A stretch of DNA of 64,000 nucleotides from Solea solea (Eukaryota > Chordata > Actinopteri > Pleuronectiformes > Soleidae): NCBI RefSeq assembly GCF_958295425.1, contig NC_081134.1, positions 6,570,054 to 6,634,053 of the forward strand, in the 5' to 3' direction. Below the pieces are notes generated by a model. It saw nothing but the letters and a program-made list of their open reading frames with translations, made no database searches and was not told where the DNA came from. Both the position numbers and the translations under genes were made by a program. This document shows positions 55,564 to 64,000 of the stretch, in pieces. How positions within the stretch are numbered: the stretch's first letter is position 1; every line of letters begins with the position of its first letter.

Positions 55564-58500
55564 CATCAATTAGGCTTAATTAGATGAGATGACGATGGTG
55601 CAAGATCACCTCAGAGTAAGTCATAAGTGATATAGACACTGGGAATGTTTTAGTAATTTCTCAGAAATCCTCAGTGGGTGGTAGATGTTCCACAGCGTTG
55701 CTTTAAGAATTGTTAAGACAAGAGGAGAGTTTCACATTTCAGTGTAGAACGGAGTTGAGGTCAAAGGGTGATTGTGAATCTCTGCCAAGATCCTTTTCTG
55801 CTAGTCTTTTGTCCACTGCCAAAGAGTCACGATGTTAATAATGAAGCTCTGTCTCGTCTTTTTATTTGGGCTCATTATCCTGACCTGGCTCACAGATGTA
55901 ACCTCAGGCAGTCTAATTACAGAAAAAGCCTCCTGTTTCATTTCTCATAAACTTTTGTTCTCCTCAATTTCCTACACTTAACTCCACAGAGAGGTAGGGG
56001 ATGGATGTGTACTTACCGAGATACTAAAAGCCATGCACTGTGAATGCTTAGAGTTTCAGTATTAGTTCAAATGTTGCTTAAAAATTGCCTGTGCTTTATG
56101 AGCCTTCTCCAACCACAGAGTTATCCTGCAAATAAGGGATGTTGTTACAGATTCAGGAACTTAATTCACCTGCATTTTGTGCTCAGTATGTTCTACTTTT
56201 GCTCCCTGAGCCGTATAGTTGATGCTCCTGTTCTCTAGTCAATGTCACTAGAGTCAATAGGGGAGAGAAGGTGTGATCCTAATTTCATATTATTGACATG
56301 CCACAGTGCTCATCTCCCTCCTGGGAACACTGCAAACTTCCCCCAGGTCATTCTATAGTTGGATCCTGTTCAGTCAGGTTTGATACAGCAAGAACTTGAA
56401 GAATACAATGTAATATAATATTCTTTTATTAAATTGTTTGTTTGGCAAATTACAAATTGAATTCACCTTTTTTGCACCCAAATATCTGTGGGCTCACTGT
56501 GCTTCTTCTCTGAGGAGTCAGAAATGAATCAAGCATAGCATTCAACCACTAAAACAAATGTTTCTGTTCAGGAATGCAAGTAAATAACTATAATTTGACA
56601 TCTTAATCAAGAAGTAATTCATGTATTTTTCTTTTTTCTAACACAGTAAATAAGAATTATATTTTAGCATAAAAAAATGTCATTTCGGTGAAAGAGCTTC
56701 AACATACTGGTGTTTAAACCGTTACAGAAACATGAAACATGATTTTGACAGCAAAATGGGTGGTGGTCTAATAAATGTGTTAAGCAGTGTATAATGTGCA
56801 GTATATCATACACCAAACTGTTACCTATAACGAAATAAAGTATCTATGTTATTACCTCCACCACTGAATCTAGTGCCAAGTGCCAGTGATAAATACAGGT
56901 AATAGCCCCTCAAACCTATGATGATGGGTTAACTTACTGGTAGTAAAAAAAAGTGCTCCCTTCATAGCCTGCAGTGCATTTTACTTTTCATCTTCTGACT
57001 CTGCTGAGTCACTTACTTTGCTAACAATGTGCACCCACTGCCCCAAAGTCTAACGGAACACCATGGCATATTTATTATATTTAAGTACAAATCCCCTTAG
57101 TCACTACATTTAGCACCAGGGCCGTACATGGATGTACGCTCAATATTCTTCTCTAGAATGGCAATAACTAACTGTGGAAATAATAACAAAAAGATGCAAT
57201 TCTTAAGTGTTTTATTTACAATTTAGTGCCAAGTGAAAGTGAACCAACTCTACTGTATATTTCACACACATTTATGATTGTCCCACATTTTTTATTTAAC
57301 TGTGCTGGTATTATTAAGTTGTTTTGGACTGAAGTAACTTCATTACTATTGCATTGCTGCTAAATATGATACATGATCCTGTTTCTTTAAATAATACAGA
57401 CTGCATTGGTTGCATTTTGTGTTGCCTAGTCCACTCCTCCCCATTAATCAGGGAAAACCGTTCATTTTGTACCTGTCTGTACTGTATTCTTCACTGTTAT
57501 ATGTTGTTTGATTTTTGTTTTTTTTGTTTGTTTTTTTACATAGTATGTGATATTTTCAGATAGAGTAAATGATACATAGACTGCAACAAAAAGACATATT
57601 AAAAAAAAAAAAACACTGTAGTTTTACGCAAACAAAAATGGAAAATATGTACAATGTACAGCGTTTTTTTCCAGCTCTCTCCTCTCTGGTGACAAAGACC
57701 CTGTATTCCCCGGCTTCCTGAAACAGCGTGAGTGAAATTACCATAACAAACATATTGGCTTTGACTTGCAACCTATTTTTCCCAATAGCACAAACCGTCA
57801 CGTAATTGCAGGAATGCAAATTACAAAGATCTGAGTGGGACACAGAGTCTTCACAGTCCTGGTTTTGGGGGATGAAGGTGGTGGAGACTGACACTGAAGC
57901 AAATGAGATGGTGCTTAGATGGTGTTCAGAGGTATGATCATTAGGCAGTGCGCCATAGAGGTGCAAATGAGAATGAGGTCAAGGTCTTCATCAGCTTTGA
58001 GTGTTTCAAACCCACCTCAGGTCAGATGAGTTGGTGAGGGACTTGAAGTCCTCTGATCCTGGCTTGTCCACACTGATTCGGCTGATGCAAGTTGTTCCCT
58101 AGGACCCAGTGACAGCCCCATATGCAGACAATGCTATTTTTGCTCAGGCAGAATACGGCAGCTGTGTGCCGCAGCTGCAAAAACTGTGTATAGCGCTGTA
58201 CCTGCTCTGTCTAATGTCTCGCCAAATCTACCACAATGATAAATTATTGACTTCAATGCATAAAACACCAATTTGCAATGCTCGAGGCAAAGTCATGTCC
58301 CTGGTGAGTACGCTCTCCCTGTATCAAAGATAATCACATGTCGCCAAACCATATATAATGCAACATTAACCTCTTAATTAACTTCTGTCTTTGCCCTTGA
58401 ATCGATTTTCTGGAAATTGTGCTGCTGTCCAGTCCCGCAGATGATTTCTGTGACTACTTGTGTATCAGTCAGCCACAACAAAGAATGATTCACAACCAGG

Positions 58501-60304
58501 TAAAAGGTGAGAGTAAGTTGTGGACAATTGGCATTTATCAGGATTGTGTTTTCTGGTACAAGAGAGGACAACACTGTATAAACATGTCTTATCTCTGACA
58601 GAGGCATGATCAGAAATGATTTGCATTAAGTGACAGGCAAAAAAAAATGACCACAAGACAGAATCTAGAGGAAGAGGAATGGTGCAGTTTCCAGGGGTCA
58701 CATGTGGATATGAAGACTTTCTTGTCTAAAATCAGGCTAAATAAAATATGTGCACTGCCCCAGACCCCAAACAGATAACAACACAAACAACACACAGAAT
58801 GTTTTTCTTTCTATCTCTCAAGCTTGTTGTCCAGCTGTCTGATGTGGTGATCTGGTTCAGTGTCCTGAATTAAAGCGGGCCGGCCAGTGTGTTGAGAACA
58901 CATGGGTTTCTCTGACATGTTGTGTAAGTAGCCAAAGCCTTTGATGGATGACTCTTATTTTCTTGTCAACCCCAGACTTCTTTTATGTTTATCTTGATAT
59001 CTTCTTGATGGGCTTTCATTTATCAAGTACAGGCTGGACAGGACAGAAAGTAATGGAGAGAGTGAGAGAGTGAGTGAGGAAGAGAGTCAATCAAAGAGAG
59101 AAAAAAGAGAGGGTGCCTTGTGAACATAGTAAGATGGACCATAGGAAATTGGTAACTATAGATAATACATAATCTGTTCTGGGTCCAAAATCAGATAAAT
59201 TCTACTCTACTACTCCGCATACTTTGACCTTCTTTGGACTCATTTACCGGGATAGTGGGGAACAGTGGATGTGCTTCACACTTTTCCTCTGTGCAGTCGT
59301 TCTTATGTGCATATTTGGACAAGCTCTCGTTTTCTCCAAGTAATCCTGTGCTATTCATTCGGGTCCTCCAGTTCTTATTTGCTTGATGAGCAGCAATCCC
59401 CCAGCACCACCCAGGGGAAATTTAACCACCTCGCATTGATTTTCAAGACCTTCCATCAAATGACCTGGAAAAAATCTTGAGCATTGTTGTAAGAACACAC
59501 ACAGACTGGGAGTGTTTGTCACGATTTTATGGTCTGTCACAGTTTTAGCGGATTCAATTCTTTACACTGTGATTTACAGGATCAGCTGAGAGGCTACAGA
59601 TGTTTTTGTGTATGTAAAAATACTTTCTCTCAGATTGACTAAGTAGTTGTGTCCAGCACGAGCGAGAACATCTTTAAACTACATTTGAATGCAGATCACA
59701 CATGGCACTCACAGACTGTCTAGTGTGTAGCTCATTTATTTAAAATGTATTATTTTATGTATCTTCCTATCACAGACAATAATGTCTTCGTTCACTGTTC
59801 AAGCACAGTCAATTCCATCAGCCTGATGAAAAGCTACTTTTGCAGCATCAAATGGCAAAGACGATGGTTAGTGACAAGCTGGTAATTGTTGAGAGTAAAA
59901 CAAAGGTAAAAAAAATGCGTTACCAGCGACATGGCTTTAAATAACTGCTAATGGAGTAAATTACTTTTGACACAACGTGTGTATGAAATCAGTCTTAATA
60001 AACAAATGTTACTTATGTGGACACATTTTTTTTTTTTACGCGTTCTCATCACAAAATAAATACCTGGAAGAAAAGGACACACGGTCTCTTTTTGTCTGGT
60101 TATTTATCAAACATTGAATGACTGTCTAGACACCACATAAAATGTCAGTGGATAATTGTCAGATGTCAAAGCCGAAGACGTCAAACTCCATCAGACACCA
60201 AACCCAATCTACTCGTCTTATTAGAAACCGTACGATTAATTCAAATGAATTATCAATAAAATATCACATATATGCAATGTTTTTCAGTTAGTACAAATAA
60301 ATCA

Positions 60305-60321
60305 GTGTGTGTGTGTGTGTC
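60305..60321. repeat. (GT)n microsatellite
   Basis: Eight to nine GT units. Confidence 0.9.
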
Positions 60322-61073
60322 ACTCTCAATCAAATGTTGCAAAAACAAAAAGGAATGGTTACGTATTCCATTAGAAGGTCAACATGAGAACAGAAGTGGA
60401 TGGAAGAGAGTGACATATCTGTATTCACAGTCATCGTGACCGGTCCACATGGAACCTCATGTGATTCACATCTTTGCCAGCGACAAAAAACAGTTGTGAC
60501 ACCTACACCCACACTGTCGCCCTCATGCAGCCTGAGCTGGCATATAAATCCCAGGAAACTGCCTCCTCCTGACACTCATGTGCTCATCAGCTGCAGGATC
60601 TATGAGCTTCACACACCCACAGAGGCCTCCTCTCACACCCAAAGCCCATAGCCATTATTTCGCTGGCACAGGCTGCAGCAAACCTGATAGAGGTTGGCCG
60701 TTGGTTCAGAGCACCTCTCAGGTTGTTCCGTTCCATTCGAGCCGGGCTTTGAAGGGCACATTGCCAGTGTTTCATAATACTGCACCGCACAAAAGAAAAC
60801 ATTTTATAAGCACATTTTTAAGCACATAGGACTCCGGAACTCTACATTTCTAAATGAACAACACTGGTTTTCAGCCTTAAAAGCAGAGAGGATCGCTATG
60901 AACTTCAGAGCTTAATGTCTTTTGGTGCTTGCGTGTTGCCCAGCAGCAAATACCCTTCACTGACAAGGATGGTATCAGATTTTGATAAATTACACAGCGA
61001 CATAATGTGTCATGCAGGCATCCACTGTCATTTCCTGTCATGACACAAAGTTACGGTAGTGTATGAGCGGCAC

Positions 61074-61510
61074 ATAGACACTCGTCCACTTTATCTGTTC
61101 AACTGCGTGATAATACAAATTAAAGCCAATCACATGGCTGATTGGACATATTCAGACGTGTAGACATGGTCAAGTTCAGAGTGAGCATTCCAACGTTGAA
61201 GAAAGGCTATTTAAATTGGTGTTGGTGACTGACAGCAAGCTGGTCTGACTATTTCAGAACCTGCTGACCTATTGGGATTTTCGCATACGACCGTCTCTAG
61301 AGTTAACAGAGACTGATCAGACAAGGAGAAAATATCCAGTGAGGAAGAAGAGAAGAGAAGAGAATGTCCATACTGGTTTGAAATGAGTGAAAGGCAACAG
61401 TAACTCAAATAATCACTCACTATGCAGAAGACCATCTCTGAACACACATGTCAAACCTTAAAGCAGACGGACTTGTCCTGTGTACCTAATAAAGTGGCTG
61501 GTGAGTGTAT
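61074..61510 (+). mobile_element. Internally deleted Tc1/mariner relic
   Basis: The right end reads GTACCTAATAAAGTGGCTGG and GTGAGTGTATA, the terminal repeat of a well-known fish Tc1/mariner family; the left end has the worn inverse ACACTCGTCCACTTTAT. Inside are pieces of the transposase 5' region: CAGCAAGCTGGTCTGA, GGCAACAGTAACTCAAATAA and ACCATCTCTGAACACACA. The sequence then jumps from this early part straight to the right terminal repeat, so most of the transposase, including the catalytic DDE/D part, is gone. Confidence 0.85.
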
Positions 61511-63779
61511 ATTATTCTGCTCTCAGTACACTGAGTAGGTCTGTGCAGTGTCGTCTCCTTGCAGGCTTTGTACTTGGAAGATCCTGTTCTGGCAAATTCA
61601 ATTTAAATCTTACCATCTATCTTATTTTTGCTTTCTGGTTAATTTATTTTAATTTTAAAAGTATTTAATTTTGTGTCCATCTAAATGATTCAAATCTCAC
61701 ATGTAAACACAATGTTAGATGTTCCTACTGATATAAAAACGAGGACATGTGCTGCATCCTGTGCTCGTTTCATCCATACCGAAGGCAAGTTTGTTGACTT
61801 CTGCCTTTTTTCAGTGAAATCTGCAGTAATACACTTTTTAGTACAGTAGGTCAGAGTACAGAGTTCAAAGTGGATTTCGCATTGATTTTCTCTTTTCATG
61901 TCAACCCTCATCTCATTGCGAAAACCATGTGACCTTGAATCTTTCTGACAATCACCGCAGCCGCCATTGCCTTTTTATTTTTTTGTATGTACAAAGGTGC
62001 CATTAATCTCTCGTCTCACTTGTCAAACTCACACACAGGGGTGTTTGTGAACACTCCCACTTCTTTGAAGGACACACACTGTTACCCCTGCAGCTCTGAC
62101 GTGTGCCCCTCTATTATAACAAAAACTATCATATTACTGGTGAACACACTGTCAAATTACACTCCTGCTGCACACAGGCACCCCTCTCCTGAAGGGGTTT
62201 CCTAATTTCCTTTAAAACAACCTACAGCTAATATTAAACTAATGCAGTCTTTTAAGAGTGGCGCTTGCTTATAACATTCGGGCTGTAGGTATCATGCAGT
62301 AATTCACGATTATTCCCTGCAATTGAATGCTACTCCATTTTAATGTTCCTCTTCAACACTTCCCTTTTTATGCTTGGTGCACTGTGGCAGTGGTCAAGAA
62401 CAGTCCCAATCCACAGTTAGAAAGCAATGGCCTATTATACTGTAGTTATGTTTATTTATGTAATAAGAGTGTAAAGCTGGTCTAAACATGTTGACATTAA
62501 ATCAACCAATTCTTTGTTGGCAAATGGTGAATTTATTCATTAATTTCTTGTTTTATTATGAATTTGTACAATTGTTAAACTATGAAGGTGTGGGGCATGG
62601 AGGCCGTCCGCTGGAGTCTCTTGTACATAGTCAAATTTAAAGGTCATTTTGTCATGGAAACATACTGAGTGACAGAATGGTACAAAGGTTCAGTGAAGGT
62701 GTGGACAGGTGACCTAAGGACTGCTGGTCTCCTCAGACTGTGCCCTTCACTGTGCGCTGGTGTAGTTTGAATAAAGGTCATGATAACTCTGAGGCCGGGA
62801 ACTACTTTGAGTTGATCCTGCTCAAGGATGTGAAGAGTAAAAAGAGAAGTAAGTCAGAAGGTGAATCTCTCAATTTACTGGTCAGTCACACCTGTGGTTA
62901 TAGACCGGTGCGATGACTGACAGGATGGGATTACAAATCCTTCCGCCAAAATGAGTTTCTGTCAGAGAGTTTCCTTGGAGAGGAAGGGTGTGAGGCCTCA
63001 GAAAGCAACTGTCATGAAGACACATTGGCTTTCCTTCATAACCATTGCTTCTCCCGTGAACCTCCATTTCCATAGAGTTTCTCTGTCATTGCAATTCTTC
63101 ATCCATCTACCAGATGCCCTCTGACCTTTCCTCACCAATCAATTCTCCAACACCCATGTGCTTGTGTCTTTCCAGTTGACCCACAGTAATTACTGTATCA
63201 GGCATTTCCATTGTACCTGCCACCTGGACAAACTGTCTTTCTAAACCTCTATATTTGGATCATCTATCCTGTGCTCGGTATTTAGTAATGATGAGCTGTT
63301 GTGGTCTTATCATGAGGAGATTGGAGTGAACTGGAAGGATTATTTACAACAGTTGGCCTGGGAGTAGAATGTGACGTACGTGGACGGATGGATGGATGGA
63401 TACAGCTGAATTTACATACTCCTTTCCAAAAAGAATATGTGCCTTATTAAATAACCATGAACTTAATGACATGGCAAACTGGGTGACAGGCAGTAATCAA
63501 GCACAGGAGTACTGGTATGTTTCTCAGCCTGGAGGCAAAATATAAACATGCTGCCATGTGTAGTCCCTCATGGATCTGTGATGGGCACTACAACAAGACC
63601 GTGTACGGAGACAATTCAAAGAGAATGGGATGAATGAGGGGTCAACACAGACTCACAGCTCTTTTTTGCCTCGGGGCCCCCTAAGGGGTTAAAACATAAG
63701 AAAAAAAGGATGAACAGAAACATCCAGTTTTCTGGTTGTTCTTACACCGTGTTCACACTGTCAGTGTAAGGCTGATCGG

Positions 63780-63990
63780 AGCCCCCCCCCCCCACACACA
63801 CACACACAAAAGTTCATGCAGCTATCCAATTAAGAACTTGCATTGACTTCCATTCATCCATAACCAGTTAATACCTAACCTTAACCTCAATCTAACCACA
63901 ACAGTTCTGCCTCATTAGGACCAGGCTTTAGTCTCCATAAGAACTACTGGTCCTGACAAGGTCAGTGCTTAAGCCAGAAACAGTTAAAAA
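63780..63990 (+). repeat. Dispersed fish repeat after poly(C)-(CA)n
   Basis: A C-run and (AC)n tract (63782-63808) precede CATTGACTTCCATTCATC, ACCTTAACCTCAA and GGTCCTGACAAGGTCAGTGC, phrases of an abundant teleost repeat related to 26384-26612. It may run past the window edge. Confidence 0.6.
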
Positions 63991-64000
63991 AAGAAAAGAA

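Larger units (their letters stand above)
44626..64000. other. Gene-free region downstream of wac
   Basis: I find no supported gene in about 19 kb. In human the next gene after WAC is BAMBI; no frame here shows its cysteine-rich receptor-like ectodomain or membrane segment. Contents are repeats (listed separately), an AT-rich block with clustered TAATTA sites at 54240-54660, and unique sequence without visible function, including 45.4-46.8, 56.2-60.3 and 61.5-63.3 kb. Confidence 0.6.

Noticed and set aside
55230..55583. 117-codon plus-strand frame
   Set aside because: It reads through (TG)n, a LINE tail and a tetranucleotide array; the repeated peptide is an artefact.
44626..64000. Search for bambi exons
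   Set aside because: No frame shows the short cysteine-rich ectodomain or a receptor-like membrane segment; the gene probably lies beyond the window.
1..64000. CRISPR arrays, tRNA or rRNA genes, bacterial operons
   Set aside because: Repeats are microsatellites or transposon relics with no regular spacers. I saw no complete tRNA cloverleaf, only SINE heads, and the genes are spliced vertebrate genes.

Overview
This window is vertebrate nuclear DNA, most likely from a compact-genome (percomorph-type) teleost. The evidence is spliced genes with short GT-AG introns, long AT-rich introns and intergenic DNA, many (CA)n-type microsatellites, and fish-type repeats (CR1/L2-like LINE 3' ends, hAT-like MITEs, a Tc1/mariner relic). 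I saw no bacterial, phage or CRISPR features. Exon models were built by hand from splice sites, phase and remembered family similarity, not from a database search.

Layout: (1) 1-4.3 kb, gene-poor flank. (2) 4.5-6.1 kb, minus strand: mkx (Mohawk TALE homeobox), five coding exons in only 1.6 kb. (3) 6.1-10.1 kb, gene-free, with one common fish interspersed repeat. (4) 10.56-29.4 kb, minus strand: mpp7 (MAGUK scaffold with L27-L27-PDZ-SH3-GK), 17 resolved coding exons including a 12-nt microexon; the exon with the start codon is only tentatively placed. (5) 29.4-32.86 kb, the divergent 5' interval between mpp7 and wac, with a foldback element and a likely wac promoter. (6) 32.86-42.90 kb, plus strand: wac (WW domain adaptor with coiled coil), 13 coding exons, a complete frame of 527 codons plus stop, then about 1.7 kb of 3' UTR. 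(7) 44.6-64 kb, about 19 kb with no gene I can support, holding LINE fragments, MITE relics, a deleted Tc1/mariner copy, microsatellites and an AT-rich block dense in homeodomain core sites.

The order mkx(-) mpp7(-) wac(+) matches the human 10p12.1 order MKX-(ARMC4/ODAD2)-MPP7-WAC, except that ODAD2 is not between mkx and mpp7 here. The three genes are linked by ancient synteny, not by a shared pathway: Mkx is a tendon/mesoderm transcription factor, Mpp7 a junction polarity scaffold, and Wac a nuclear adaptor for H2B ubiquitination. I found no new defence, mobile or catalytic system. The points most worth a second look are the shortened wac, the mpp7 microexon and altered GK motif, a GC-AG intron, the missing ODAD2 and several well-formed MITE/foldback structures.
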